From Streptomyces canus (GTDB lineage Bacteria; Actinomycetota; Actinomycetes; Streptomycetales; Streptomycetaceae): a stretch of 64,000 bases of DNA. The notes beneath the pieces were generated by a model, which saw only the letters and a list, made by a program, of their open reading frames with translations, ran no database searches and was not told where the DNA came from. Location of the stretch: positions 3,596,001 through 3,660,000 of the forward strand of contig NZ_JAUSWW010000001.1 in assembly GCF_030815415.1 (NCBI RefSeq), in the 5' to 3' direction. The translations under genes and the position numbers were made by a program. Every line of letters starts with the position of its first letter. Within the stretch, counting starts at the first letter, position 1. This document shows, piece after piece, positions 34,773-43,457 of this stretch.

Positions 34773-35609
34773 GTGTCCTCCCTCAAGCCCGTGTCCGGTA
34801 CCGAACTCCCGATCTGCCGCACCTGCGGAGTGCAGTACGCCGCACCCCGCGCCGACTGCCCGATCTGCCTGGACGAGCGGCAGTACGTCGGCTGGGAGGG
34901 CCAGCGCTGGACCAGCCTGGCCGAGTTGCGCGACAGCGGCCACCGCGGGCGGCTGCGCGAGGAGGGGCCCGGTGTCGTCGGCGTCGCCGCGGAGCCGTCC
35001 GTGGCCATCGGGCAGCGGGCGCTGCTGCTGCGCTCACCGGCCGGGAACGTGCTGTGGGACTGCCTCGGCTACCTCGACGACGAACTCGCCGCCGAGGTCG
35101 AGAAGCTGGGCGGCATCAGCGCGATCGCCGTCAGCCATCCGCACTTCCACGGCGCGATGACCGAGTGGGGCCGGGTCTTCGACGCCCCCGTGTACGTCCA
35201 CGCCGCGGACCGTGACTGGGTCGGCCGCCCCGATCCGCTGATCGAGTACTGGTCGGGCGACACCCACCCGATCGCCCCCGGCATGACGCTGATCAACGCG
35301 GGCACGCACTTCGCCGGCGGCACCGTGCTGCACTGGGCGGACGACCCCGAGGGGCGCGGTGCGCTGTTCAGCGGTGACATCTTCATGGTGGTGATGGACC
35401 GGCGGTGGGTCAGCTTCATGTACAGCATCCCCAACTTCATCCCGGAGCGGCCGCGGACCGTCCGGCGCGCGCTGCGGCTGGTCGAGCCGTTCGGCTTCGA
35501 GCGCATCTACGGGGCGTTCTGGGGACGGGTGGTCACCGCCGACGGGGCGGCCGCGGTGCGGCGTTCGGCGGAGCGGTATCTGCGTTTCGCGCTGGACGAC
35601 GAAGGGTGA
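34773..35609 (+). CDS. Metallo-beta-lactamase-fold hydrolase with N-terminal zinc ribbon
   Basis: A 278-residue protein. Residues 16-37 contain CRTCG and CPICL, a likely structural zinc ribbon. The beta-lactamase fold follows: SHPHFHGAMTEW provides the HxHxxx metal cluster, AGTHFAGGTVLHW and FSGDIFMVVMD supply the further His and Asp. Several family members are glyoxalase II-like or unknown hydrolases. GTG at 34773 lies 5 bases after GAAGGAG; GTG at 34770 is too near. Confidence 0.85.
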   Translation: MSSLKPVSGTELPICRTCGVQYAAPRADCPICLDERQYVGWEGQRWTSLAELRDSGHRGRLREEGPGVVGVAAEPSVAIGQRALLLRSPAGNVLWDCLGYLDDELAAEVEKLGGISAIAVSHPHFHGAMTEWGRVFDAPVYVHAADRDWVGRPDPLIEYWSGDTHPIAPGMTLINAGTHFAGGTVLHWADDPEGRGALFSGDIFMVVMDRRWVSFMYSIPNFIPERPRTVRRALRLVEPFGFERIYGAFWGRVVTADGAAAVRRSAERYLRFALDDEG

Positions 35610-35690
35610 CGGATCATCCGAGCGCCTCCCCCACGGGGGCAGACCCCGCCCCCTTTCCGTCGGCGTGTGCCTGCGTGCGATGCTGGCGAG

Positions 35691-36083
35691 GTGAACCGTG
35701 AGGATCTGGTCAGACTGCGCAAGGCACGCGACCGCATGGACCGCGAGTACACCGAGCCCCTCGACGTGACCGCCCTCGCGCGCACCGCCCTGATGTCCCC
35801 GGGCCACTTCCAGCGCAGCTTCAAGGAGGCGTACGGCGAGACGCCGTACGGCTATCTCATGACCCGCCGCGTCGAGCGCGCGAAGATGCTGCTGCGCCGC
35901 GGCGACCTCTCCGTCACCGATGTCTGCATGGCGGTCGGCTGTACCTCCCTCGGCTCCTTCAGCTCCCGCTTCACCGAACTGGTGGGCGAGACGCCGAGCT
36001 CCTACCGGGCCCGCTCGCACGAGGAGAGCGCGGAGATCCCGCCCTGTGTGGTGCGGGCGTACACGCGCCCCAGACGGACGTGA
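35691..36083 (+). CDS. Short AraC-family regulator
   Basis: A 130-residue protein consisting mainly of the AraC DNA-binding domain. The two HTH motifs are LDVTALARTALMSPGHFQRSFK and LSVTDVCMAVGCTSLGSFSSRF (in parts). The ~15-residue N terminus lacks a sensing domain. It probably regulates the VOC gene 26 bases downstream in the same direction. GTG at 35691 was chosen; an upstream GTG at 35667 lacks family similarity. Confidence 0.88.
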   Translation: MNREDLVRLRKARDRMDREYTEPLDVTALARTALMSPGHFQRSFKEAYGETPYGYLMTRRVERAKMLLRRGDLSVTDVCMAVGCTSLGSFSSRFTELVGETPSSYRARSHEESAEIPPCVVRAYTRPRRT

Positions 36084-36109
36084 CGCCGTTCCGAGCTTAG
36101 GTTGGTCCC

Positions 36110-36520
36110 ATGGACCTGAAACTCCACACCTGTTTCATCGCCGTCGACGACCACGACAAGGCGATCGCCTTCTACTGCGACGTCCTGGGCCTGGAGGTCC
36201 GCAACGACGTCAAGTACGAGGGCATGCGGTGGACGACCGTCGGGTCGCCGCTGCAACCGGACGTGTCCATCGTCCTGGAGCCGCCCGCGGCCAACCCCGA
36301 CCTCTCCCCGGCCGACCGGGAGGCGATGGAGCAGCTGCTGGCCAAGGGCGTGCTGCGCGGGGTCAACTTCACCACCGAGGACTGCGACGCCCTCTTCGCC
36401 CGCGTCCGGGAATCCGGCGCCGACGTGATCCAGGAACCGACGGACATGCCGTACGGGGTGCGCGACTGCGCGTTCCGGGACCCCGCCGGAAATATGCTGC
36501 GGTTCATGCAGTCCCCCTGA
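36110..36520 (+). CDS. VOC/glyoxalase-family protein
   Basis: A 136-residue single-domain protein of the vicinal oxygen chelate fold. HTCFIAVDDHDKAIAFYCDVLGLEV opens the first beta-alpha-beta-beta-beta unit, and CAFRDPAGNMLRFMQ closes the second. Potential metal ligands are His and Glu residues at those positions. It follows a short AraC regulator, a common arrangement. The reaction, perhaps resistance or isomerisation, is unknown. Confidence 0.85.
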   Translation: MDLKLHTCFIAVDDHDKAIAFYCDVLGLEVRNDVKYEGMRWTTVGSPLQPDVSIVLEPPAANPDLSPADREAMEQLLAKGVLRGVNFTTEDCDALFARVRESGADVIQEPTDMPYGVRDCAFRDPAGNMLRFMQSP

Positions 36521-36535
36521 TCTACCATCCCCGGC

Positions 36536-37282
36536 ATGAGCATCCGCTGGACGTACGCCTTCGTCGACCGTCGCATCGAACTCCTCGACCGCGCCCATGA
36601 GTTCTGGACGGTGGTCACGGACACACGGCTGTCCGCGCCGCGTGGCTCGCGGGGCGAGTTCGTGACCCTCGTACCCGACGGCGCCGACGCCTGCGTCAAG
36701 GTCCAGGGCGTCGGCGAGGGCCACGGCGGTGCCCACCTCGACTTCTGCGTGGACGAGGACGGCCTGCCGGAGTTCGTGCGGTCGGCTCTGCGTCTGGGCG
36801 CGACCATGGCCGCCGAGCACGAGGGATGGGCCGTACTCCGCTCCCCCGCCGGGCAGTTGTTCTGCGCGGTGCCCTGGCACGGGGAGTCGGTCCGCCCGCC
36901 CGTCGTCCACGGCAGCCGCCTCGACCAGGTCTGTCTCGACGTCACGCCTTCGCTCTACGATGCCGAAGTCACGTTCTGGAGCGCCCTGTTGCCCGACTGG
37001 GACTCCCGCCCCGGTTCCCTGCCCGAGTTCCACGTACTCGCGCCGCCGCCCGGCCTCCCGGTCCGCATCCTGCTCCAGCGGCTCGGCGAGGAACGCGCCG
37101 GCTCCGCCCATCTCGACCTGGCCTGCGCGGACATCGAGACGACCCGGGTCCGGCACGAGGAGCTTGGCGCGCAGACGGTCGCGCACGGCAAGCACTGGAC
37201 GGTGCTGCGGGACCCGGCGGGCGGGACGTACTGCCTGACCGGCCGGGATCCGGAGACGGGCGGGCTGCCCGGCGCGTCCTGA
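36536..37282 (+). CDS. Two-domain VOC-family protein
   Basis: A 248-residue protein with two VOC modules in tandem. HLDFCVDEDG with WAVLRSPAGQLFCAVPW belongs to the first; DQVCLDVTPSLYDAEVTFWSALL with HLDLACADIETTR and WTVLRDPAGGTYCLTGRDP belongs to the second. It starts 15 bases after the preceding VOC gene and may be co-transcribed. Its last codons fall inside a 13-base repeat that flanks a downstream MITE-like element. Substrate is unknown. Confidence 0.82.
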   Translation: MSIRWTYAFVDRRIELLDRAHEFWTVVTDTRLSAPRGSRGEFVTLVPDGADACVKVQGVGEGHGGAHLDFCVDEDGLPEFVRSALRLGATMAAEHEGWAVLRSPAGQLFCAVPWHGESVRPPVVHGSRLDQVCLDVTPSLYDAEVTFWSALLPDWDSRPGSLPEFHVLAPPPGLPVRILLQRLGEERAGSAHLDLACADIETTRVRHEELGAQTVAHGKHWTVLRDPAGGTYCLTGRDPETGGLPGAS

Positions 37283-37548
37283 TGGACTAGTGCCGCGGCA
37301 GGCAACGTTTGCCCGTCAAGGAGCGGCGTCGTGGGGGTCCCTCCCGCCCGAGCCGTGCGAAGCGCGGTTCGAGGGTGGGGGAGCGTGCTCTCGGCGTGCC
37401 GGCCGGAAGCCCTCGTACTGGACGTACTTGGGCTTTCGGCCGGTGCGGCGAGTGGGGGCCCCTCCCACGCCCTCAAGGCAGTGGGGGAGCGTGCCGGGCG
37501 TCGCGACGGGGCAAACGTTGCCTGCCGCGGCACTAGCGCGTCCTGATG
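37272..37548. mobile_element. MITE-like element with 24-bp terminal inverted repeats
   Basis: Perfect 24-bp inverted repeats, TGCCGCGGCAGGCAACGTTT plus GCCC (37291-37314) and its complement (37509-37532), bound a ~240-base non-coding element. CTAG occurs just outside each end (37287-37290 and 37533-37536) and may be the target duplication or part of the ends. An internal hairpin is built from GGCCGGAAGCCC and GGGCTTTCGGCC. A 13-base direct repeat GCGCGTCCTGATG flanks the unit at 37272-37284 and 37536-37548. No transposase is encoded, so it is non-autonomous. Confidence 0.8.
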
Positions 37549-38099
37549 AAGCAGAGGGCGTCCGAGGCCTCTTCGTCGCCGGGCCCGGGCGTGGCGAGCC
37601 CGCACTGCTCCTCCCACCCTTCCGGAAGCGACGGCTGCGGGCTGAACTCCGCCCAGCTCTTGGGCTCCTGGGGCCCGGCCGAGTCCTGCAGCAACCAGGT
37701 GAGCCCGCCTGCGACGGCCACCACGGCGGCCCACACGACGACGACCCACCGCCATAACCGTGGACGCCGCGTGGACCCCCACGGCTCCACGTCGACCACG
37801 GCGTCCACCGGCAGCGGCCCGTAGATGTGCGGGAACTCCTCGGCACCCGGCTCCGGGGCCTCGTACTTCAGCGGGACGCCGAGCCGGTCGGGATCGATGA
37901 CCAGGAGCACCAGTTCGTCGGGGCCGTCGTAGGAGCCGTAGAGGAAGGCGGCGACGTCCGGGAGCTGCGCGCGCGTCGAGCAGTGGATGAAGCCCTCCTC
38001 CTGGAGGGTCTTGCCGCGGGTCGACATCTCGTACGTGCCGCGGGCGCGGGCGGCTTCCCAGAGGGAGCGTTCGGTCAGGTGCACGATCGGCGTTGACAT
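37533..38099 (-). CDS. DUF952 protein with C-terminal membrane segment
   Basis: A 188-residue protein. The first ~110 residues match DUF952: IVHLTERSLWEAARARGTYE, GFIHCSTRAQLPDVAAFLY and FPHIYGPLPVDAVVDVEPW. One hydrophobic helix follows (RWVVVVWAAVVAVAGGLTWLL), then a short tail ending CFIRTR. DUF952 structures resemble ADP-ribosyltransferase-like folds but the role is unknown. Its stop codon TAG is the CTAG at the edge of the MITE-like element, so the insertion may have set this stop. Confidence 0.82.
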   Translation of the reverse strand: MSTPIVHLTERSLWEAARARGTYEMSTRGKTLQEEGFIHCSTRAQLPDVAAFLYGSYDGPDELVLLVIDPDRLGVPLKYEAPEPGAEEFPHIYGPLPVDAVVDVEPWGSTRRPRLWRWVVVVWAAVVAVAGGLTWLLQDSAGPQEPKSWAEFSPQPSLPEGWEEQCGLATPGPGDEEASDALCFIRTR

Positions 38100-38108
38100 G
38101 GACTCACG

Positions 38109-39325
38109 TTAAGCCCTGAGCCGTGCCGCCCGCGCGTGCAAATAGCGCTGCTCGGGCAGGCTCAGCGTCTGCGCGGCCGCCGACTCGTAGGCGGCGCGGG
38201 CTTCGTCGTACGACCCGGCGCGCTCCAGCAGATGCGCCCGTACGGCGTCCCGGCGGTGTCCCGACTCGCCCTCCAGGGCGTCCACTTCGGCGAGGCCCGC
38301 TTCGGGCCCGTGGACCATGGCGACGGCGACCGCCCGGTTGAGGAGTTCGACGGGGCCGGGGACGAGGCGGACCAGGACGTCGTAGAGGCCGAGGATCTCC
38401 CGCCAGTCGGTGGCCTCGGCGGAGGGTGCCTCGTCGTGCACGGCGGCGATGGCCGCGCGTAGTTGGTACGGGCCCGCCGGGCCGCTGCTCAGGGCGTGGG
38501 TGATGAGAGCCACGCCCTCCTCGATCGCGGCCTTGTCCCAGCGGTCGCGGTCCTGTTCGTCGAGGGGCACGAGGTCGCCGTGCGGGCCGGTGCGGGCCTC
38601 GCGGCGGGCGTCGGTGAGCAGCATCAGGGCGAGTAGTCCGGTGACCTCGCCGATGCCGGGGAGGAGACGGTGGACGGTGCGGGTCAGCCGGATCGCCTCG
38701 CCGGCGAGGTCGCGGCGTTGCAGCGCCGGGCCGGAGGTCGCCGTATGGCCCTCGTTGAAGATCAGGTACAGCGTGTGGACGACGGCCGGCAGCACGCTCC
38801 ACCCCGTGGTCGGGTCGCCCGAAGCGCACCCCCTTGACGCGCTGCTTGGCACGGCTGATGCTCCCCCAGAGGGGGCACCCCCAGGGCCATGGTCGCCTCG
38901 GGCACCAGGTGGGCGCGGGCGATCTCGGCCGTCGTCAGACCGCCGACCGCGCGGAGGGTGAGGGCGATCTGCGCGGGTGGGGGCAGGTCGGGGTGGCAGC
39001 ACAGGAAGAGGAGGGAGAAGGTGTCGTCGTCCTGCGGGACCCGCTCGGCCGGTGGCAGGGCGAGCGCCGCCGCCTTCTCCTCCCGCGCCCGCCGCGCGTC
39101 CTCCGCCCGCAGGGCGTCCACGAGCCGCCGCGAGGCCACCTTGATGAGCCAGCCGCGCGGGTTGTCCGGCACCCCGGCCTCGGGCCACTGCCCGGCCGCC
39201 GCGATCAGTGCCTCCTGTACGGCGTCCTCGGCGGTGTCGAAATGGCCGTAGCGCCTGATCAGCGCGGAAAGGACCTGCGGCGCGTGCAGGCGCAGCAGGT
39301 CCTCGACGTCGGTCGTCCTTCGCAC
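38109..39325 (-). pseudogene. ECF sigma factor (ECF42-like), broken by two frameshifts
   Basis: The 5' part codes a normal ECF start, RRTTDVEDLLRLHAPQVLSAL, and region 2/linker sequences up to LVPEATMA. Then a 25-base GC-rich stretch (38860-38884) replaces the expected two codons, shifting the frame. The next frame reads SISRAKQRVKG, the region 4 recognition helix. A second shift near 38798 is needed to enter LPAVVHTLYLIFNEG and the long C-terminal helical extension typical of ECF42. No single frame spans the gene. A YCII protein, the usual ECF42 partner, precedes it. The sigma factor is probably inactive. Confidence 0.85.
38860..38884. repeat. Short palindromic repeat inserted in the ECF gene
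   Basis: GCTCCCCCAGAGGGGGCACC plus CCCAG lies between the codons for Met-Ala and Ile-Ser-Arg. Its CCCCC/GGGGG blocks can fold, like other small GC-rich Streptomyces intergenic repeats. Normal genes have six bases here. Confidence 0.6.
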
Positions 39326-39329
39326 GGGA

Positions 39330-39743
39330 TCAGATGTCCCCGGCGCCGTCCAGGATGGGGCGGATGACCACCGGGTACTCGGGGGCGCCCGCGGGCTGCG
39401 GGCAGCGGGCGATGCGCTCGGCGATCTCCGTGACCCGTTCCAGGCTCGCGCAGTCCAGCACCCAGTAGCCGGCCAGCAGCTCCTTGGTCTCGCTGTACGG
39501 CCCGTCGGTGATCACGGCCTTGCCGTCCGGGCCGAGGCCGACGTGCCGGACCTTCGCGGGCTCGGCGAGGCCCTGGCCGTCGACCATCTCGCCGCTCTCG
39601 GCCAGGTCGTCGTTGATCGCGCTCATGAAGGCGTACATCGCCTGGATCTCCTGCTCGCTCCAGGCCGGGGAGTTCGCGGAGGCCTTGCCGCGCATGGCCT
39701 CGTAGTCGGCCTGGGTTCCCTGCACCATGACCAGGTACTTCAT
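39330..39743 (-). CDS. YCII-related (DGPF-domain) protein
   Basis: A 137-residue YCII-like protein with the characteristic DGPYSETKELLAGYWVLDC and YLVMVQGTQ segments. YCII proteins have a ferredoxin-like fold with a putative His-Asp site and are commonly encoded beside ECF42 sigma factors. It is 4 bases upstream of the broken sigma gene in the same operon direction. Enzymatic role is unknown. Confidence 0.9.
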   Translation of the reverse strand: MKYLVMVQGTQADYEAMRGKASANSPAWSEQEIQAMYAFMSAINDDLAESGEMVDGQGLAEPAKVRHVGLGPDGKAVITDGPYSETKELLAGYWVLDCASLERVTEIAERIARCPQPAGAPEYPVVIRPILDGAGDI

Positions 39744-39827
39744 GAGTCCGCTCCTTCGGCTCCGGCCGCCCCTGACGGGCGGCTCTCACAGGGGACGTCG
39801 GAGCCGGGCCCGGGTTCTCGACAGGGT

Positions 39828-40037
39828 TCAGGATTTTTTCGCGGCGGATTTCCAGCCGGTCTTCTTCGCGCGCTCGTCCTCGGCCTCACTGCCCTCCTCG
39901 ACGTGCGCCTCGCACTTCGGATTCCGGCACGGCCCGGCCACCCAGACCGGGACCCACGCGCCCAGCGTCTTGTGACGCTTGACGACCGTCTCGACAGACT
40001 GTCCACAGGCGGGACAGGCATTTCTCTCGCTGTCCAT
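39828..40037 (-). CDS. Small zinc-ribbon protein
   Basis: A 69-residue protein. ACPACGQS and GPCRNPKCEAH give two Cys pairs for a zinc ribbon. The C terminus is charged, with a basic tail (KKTGWKSAAKKS) that could bind nucleic acid. ATG at 40037 has a GAAGG close upstream. The family was not recognised beyond this. Confidence 0.7.
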   Translation of the reverse strand: MDSERNACPACGQSVETVVKRHKTLGAWVPVWVAGPCRNPKCEAHVEEGSEAEDERAKKTGWKSAAKKS

Positions 40038-40063
40038 GCCTTCAGGGTAGGGCGGACAGGACG

Positions 40064-40648
40064 TCAGCGCTTCCTGCTGTACGTCCGCACGAACACGCCG
40101 TTCTTGAAGGTGCGGACGTCGTCGAGGCCGAACTCGGTGATCGAGAAGCCGGATCCGAACATCGGCATGCCCGAGCCGATGGTGACCGGGTACGTCTTGA
40201 TGACGAGCTCGTCGATCAGGTCGAACAGTTCGCCCGCGATCCGGGATCCGCCGCACAGATAGATCCCCAGCTCCCCTTCCTCGGCCTTCAGTTCGCGGAC
40301 CTTGCCGACCAGGTCGTCGGCGATGATCTCGACGTGGGGATCGGGCGACTCGGTCAGGGTGCGCGAGGCGACGTACTCCCGCAGGTGGGCGTAGGGGCTG
40401 GTGATGCCCTGCTTCAGGCCCTCGTTGTAGCTGCCGCGGCCCTGGACGACGGTGTCCCAGCGCTTGTTCGCGAGGCCGTCGAGACCGAGGGCCCTGCGGC
40501 CCGCGGTCGCCAGGGTCTCCGGGTACTCGGCCGTGAGGAACGCCAGGAACTCCTCGTCGACGAACGGCATCATGAACGTCGCGTCGCCGCTCTCGTCCCC
40601 GATGAAGCCGTCGATGGAACAGGCGATGAAGTAGGTGAGCTTGCGCAA
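40064..40648 (-). CDS. RibD C-terminal/dihydrofolate-reductase-like protein
   Basis: A 194-residue protein of the RibD_C/DHFR-like fold. KLTYFIACSIDGFIGD opens the fold, VVQGRGSYNEGL and IYLCGGSRIAGELFD follow. It resembles 5-amino-6-(5-phosphoribosylamino)uracil reductase but stands alone, so it more likely reduces another substrate with NADPH. TTG at 40648 is preceded by GGAAAGAGA. It is divergent from a TetR gene and shares its control region. Confidence 0.85.
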   Translation of the reverse strand: MRKLTYFIACSIDGFIGDESGDATFMMPFVDEEFLAFLTAEYPETLATAGRRALGLDGLANKRWDTVVQGRGSYNEGLKQGITSPYAHLREYVASRTLTESPDPHVEIIADDLVGKVRELKAEEGELGIYLCGGSRIAGELFDLIDELVIKTYPVTIGSGMPMFGSGFSITEFGLDDVRTFKNGVFVRTYSRKR

Positions 40649-40700
40649 GCTGGTCTCTTTCCGTCGGCTGGATGCTGGCTGTGTACTGCCCGTTGAACGA

Positions 40701-40727
40701 CTTCATTTGTAGTGCTTCACTTGTAGT
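40701..40727. promoter_or_regulatory. Direct-repeat operator in the reductase/TetR intergenic region
   Basis: TTCATTTGTAGTG (40701-40713) and TTCACTTGTAGTG (40715-40727) are 13-base direct repeats with one difference, 14 bases apart. The AT-richness contrasts with the surroundings. This is the likely binding site of the adjacent TetR protein. Confidence 0.7.
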
Positions 40728-40777
40728 GGTTGCAAGATGTTTTCGGCACCTGGCACAAGTAGGAAAGGGGATTCCGC

Positions 40778-41368
40778 ATGGCGAGCAATCCGGAGCGACG
40801 GGCGGCGCTGGTCGACGCGGGGATCGAGGTGCTCTCACGGGAGGGGGCGCGGGGGCTGACGTTCCGCGCGGTGGACGCGGAGGCCGGGGTGCCGGTGGGG
40901 ACCGCCTCCAACTACTTCACCGGGCGCGACGACCTGCTTCGCCAGATGGACGCCCGGCTGCATGTACGACTCGCTCCGGACCCGTCGGTGCTCGCCGAGC
41001 TGATGACGAGACCGAAGGACCGCGCGCTGGTCACGGCCCTCATGCACGACCTCATGGCCCGCGCGACCCGCGACCGCACCGGCTATCTGGCCCTTCTGGA
41101 AATGCGCCTCGAAGCCACCCGCCGCCCCGGACTCCGGGAGTCCTACACCGAGTCGGTACGCGGAGACCTCGACTACGGCATGCGGTTCCACCGCGACGCG
41201 GGGCTGCCCGGCGGCGACGAAACGGTCGTGGTCCTCTACCTCGCGATGCTCGGCCTGATCCTGGAACACCTGACCCTGCCGGGGGTACTGGACGGGGCGC
41301 TGCCGGGGGTGGGGGTGCCGGAAGGGATGGTAGAGCGGGTGGTGGGGGCGGTGGTGCCGGAGGGGTAG
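40778..41368 (+). CDS. TetR-family regulator
   Basis: A 196-residue TetR protein. The HTH is LTFRAVDAEAGVPVGTASNYF near residues 28-48, with ARGLTFR before it. The C-terminal ligand domain is helical and ends in a Gly/Val-rich tail. It is divergent from the RibD-like reductase and probably represses it through the direct repeats between them. The ligand is unknown. Confidence 0.93.
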   Translation: MASNPERRAALVDAGIEVLSREGARGLTFRAVDAEAGVPVGTASNYFTGRDDLLRQMDARLHVRLAPDPSVLAELMTRPKDRALVTALMHDLMARATRDRTGYLALLEMRLEATRRPGLRESYTESVRGDLDYGMRFHRDAGLPGGDETVVVLYLAMLGLILEHLTLPGVLDGALPGVGVPEGMVERVVGAVVPEG

Positions 41369-41429
41369 CCGCCGGGCCCACCCGGCACCCCCGTGGCCGC
41401 ATCCACCCCCGCGTCCCGCTCGCGTCGGC

Positions 41430-42029
41430 TCAGCCCCGCGGCTCGCGCCACATCGGCCACATCCGGGGGCCGTCCGGGAGGTCCAGCGCGGGGCCGGTGG
41501 GCTCGAAGCCGAGGCGTTCGTACAGGGCGCGGCTGCGGGCGCTGCTCGCTTCCAGGTAGGCGCAGAGGCCCTCGCGATCGCAGCGGTCGAGGACCGAGGC
41601 GATGAGCGCGGTGCCCAGGCCCTGGCCCTGGTGCTCCGGTGCCACGCCGATCATCCACAGGTATTCGTGGGCGCGGCCGGCGGGGTGGATGCCCGCCGTC
41701 AGCCGGCCGATCAGCTCGACACGCTCGTTGTCCGGGTCGACCTCCGCGCGCAGCTCGGCGGGACCGTCGGCACCCTCCTCGTCCGCGTGCTCGCCGTCCG
41801 GCACCGGCAGCCACAGCGCACAGGCCGTACCGTCCTCGGTGACGTCGACGCGCCCCTCGGCCAGCACGATGTCGGTGAAGGCGGCCATGAGCCGAGGGTG
41901 GGTCGTACGACGGTGCTCGTCACCCGGGAACACCCACCGGCTGACCGGGTCGTCCTGGAACGCCGCGTCCAGCAGCCCGACGACCAGTTCACGATCCCCT
42001 TCGCCCGCCGCCCGGATCGCCACACCCAT
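41430..42029 (-). CDS. GNAT-family N-acetyltransferase
   Basis: A 199-residue acetyltransferase. IRAAGEGDRELVVGLLDAAFQDDP starts the fold (in part), the acetyl-CoA loop is APEHQGQGLGTALIA, and the end motif is YLEASSARSRALYERLGFEP. Together with the acidic insert around residue 80-95 this is similar to a group of Streptomyces proteins of unknown substrate. Confidence 0.9.
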   Translation of the reverse strand: MGVAIRAAGEGDRELVVGLLDAAFQDDPVSRWVFPGDEHRRTTHPRLMAAFTDIVLAEGRVDVTEDGTACALWLPVPDGEHADEEGADGPAELRAEVDPDNERVELIGRLTAGIHPAGRAHEYLWMIGVAPEHQGQGLGTALIASVLDRCDREGLCAYLEASSARSRALYERLGFEPTGPALDLPDGPRMWPMWREPRG

Positions 42030-42160
42030 GTTCCGCCGCCCCTCGCCTCAACCGCCCGTGATCGTACGGGCGTTGACTCTATCGGGGACCAAGTGGCGGG
42101 TGAGCCGGAAAAAGAGGGCGGGGCCCGCACGCCGTGGGGATGTGCGGGACCCGCCCGACC

Positions 42161-42212
42161 GGAGCCCCTCGGGGCCGTGCGGGGTCAGGAGCCGCACGGC
42201 CCCGGGGGCTCC
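42161..42212 (-). terminator. Long hairpin downstream of the encapsulin operon
   Basis: GGAGCCCCTCGGGGCCGTGC plus GG pairs with CCGCACGGCCCCGGGGGCTC plus C, giving about 21 pairs with one wobble and one bulge, around a 9-base loop. It lies 56 bases after the polyprenyl synthase stop. A smaller hairpin CCCGCAC/GTGCGGG follows at 42124-42148. Confidence 0.8.
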
Positions 42213-42267
42213 GGGGTCCGGATCGACTGCTTCCGCAGAGCAGTACGGCCTACTGGGGTACCAGCGC

Positions 42268-43344
42268 TCAACTGGTGCGCCGTGTCACGAACTCGGCCAG
42301 GGCCAGCAGTCCCTCCGCCGCCGCCGGCTCGGGCACCGCACGGGACAGTTCCGCGATCGCGCGGGCCATCCGGTCGGCCGCCTGGACCTGCGCCCAGTCA
42401 CGTCCGCCGGCCCGCTCGACGGCGAGTGCCGTCCGGTCCAGGTCCTCCTTCGCGTACGGAGTCGCGTAGAGCTCCGCCAGTTCCGCGCTCGCCGGGGTGC
42501 CGGAGGCCAGCGCGGCGACCACCGGCAGGGACTTCTTGCGGACCGCGAGGTCGGACCCGGCCGGTTTGCCGGTGCGGCGCGGGTCGCCCCATATGCCGAT
42601 CACGTCGTCGATGAGCTGGAAGGCGAGCCCGGCCTCCCGGCCGAACGCGTCCAGCGCCTCGACGTCCTCCCGCGACGCGCCCGCGTACAGCGCGCCCACC
42701 GCACAGGCGCACCCGAGCAGCGCGCCGGTCTTGGCCTCGGCCATGGCGAGCACCTCGTCGAGGGTGACCTCGCCGGGGTCCTGTGTCTCCATGGCCGTGT
42801 CCGCGTGCCGGCCGGCGCACAGCTCGACGACACAGGCCGCGAGCCGGGCGGCCGCGGCCCCGGCCGCCGGGTGCGGGTCCTGCGCGAGCAGCCCGAGGGC
42901 GAGCGCCTGGAGGGTGTCACCGGCGAGGATCGCGTCGGCGTCACCGAACACCGTCCACGCGGTGGGCCGGTGCCGCCGGGTGGTGTCCCGGTCCATCACG
43001 TCGTCGTGCAGCAGCGTGAAGTTGTGGACCAGCTCCACCGCCGCGGCCGCCCGCACGGCCACCTCCCGCGCCGCCGCTCCCCCCAGTGCGGCGGCCGCGG
43101 TGAGGACGAGTGCGGGCCGTATCGCCTTGCCGGCGTTGCCCGCCGCCGGGGTGCCGTCGGCGTGCTCCCAGCCGAAGTGGTGGAGCGCGATCCGGCGCAT
43201 GGAGCCGGGCAGCGACTCGATCGCCTCGCGCAGCACGGGGTCGACCGACGCCCGGGCCCGCTCCAGGATCACCGCCGCCTCGTGCCCGTCGAGCGGCTCC
43301 GTCCCGGCGGGGTGCTGTGGCACCTCCCTCATGAGCTCGGCCAT
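42268..43344 (-). CDS. Polyprenyl synthase, probable encapsulin cargo
   Basis: A trans-type prenyl synthase of 358 residues from ATG 43344. The first Asp-rich motif is LLHDDVMDRD and the second LIDDVIGIWGD; KAIRPALVL holds the diphosphate-binding region. It condenses isopentenyl diphosphate with an allylic primer; chain length is not predictable here. A GTG at 43461 overlaps the encapsulin stop as GTGA and would add a 39-residue disordered extension rich in Pro, Ser and Arg. In family 2 encapsulins disordered termini load cargo, so the longer start deserves attention. GAGGGG precedes ATG 43344. Confidence 0.9.
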   Translation of the reverse strand: MAELMREVPQHPAGTEPLDGHEAAVILERARASVDPVLREAIESLPGSMRRIALHHFGWEHADGTPAAGNAGKAIRPALVLTAAAALGGAAAREVAVRAAAAVELVHNFTLLHDDVMDRDTTRRHRPTAWTVFGDADAILAGDTLQALALGLLAQDPHPAAGAAAARLAACVVELCAGRHADTAMETQDPGEVTLDEVLAMAEAKTGALLGCACAVGALYAGASREDVEALDAFGREAGLAFQLIDDVIGIWGDPRRTGKPAGSDLAVRKKSLPVVAALASGTPASAELAELYATPYAKEDLDRTALAVERAGGRDWAQVQAADRMARAIAELSRAVPEPAAAEGLLALAEFVTRRTS

Positions 43345-43457
43345 GGAGGTCCCCTCGGAGAGTCCGCGGACGGTGGCGTTTCCGCTGCGACTGGGCGCAT
43401 TCGACCGGGGTACACCCGCCCGCGGGGGCGGGGACACGGTTCCCAGCTGCAGGAACG

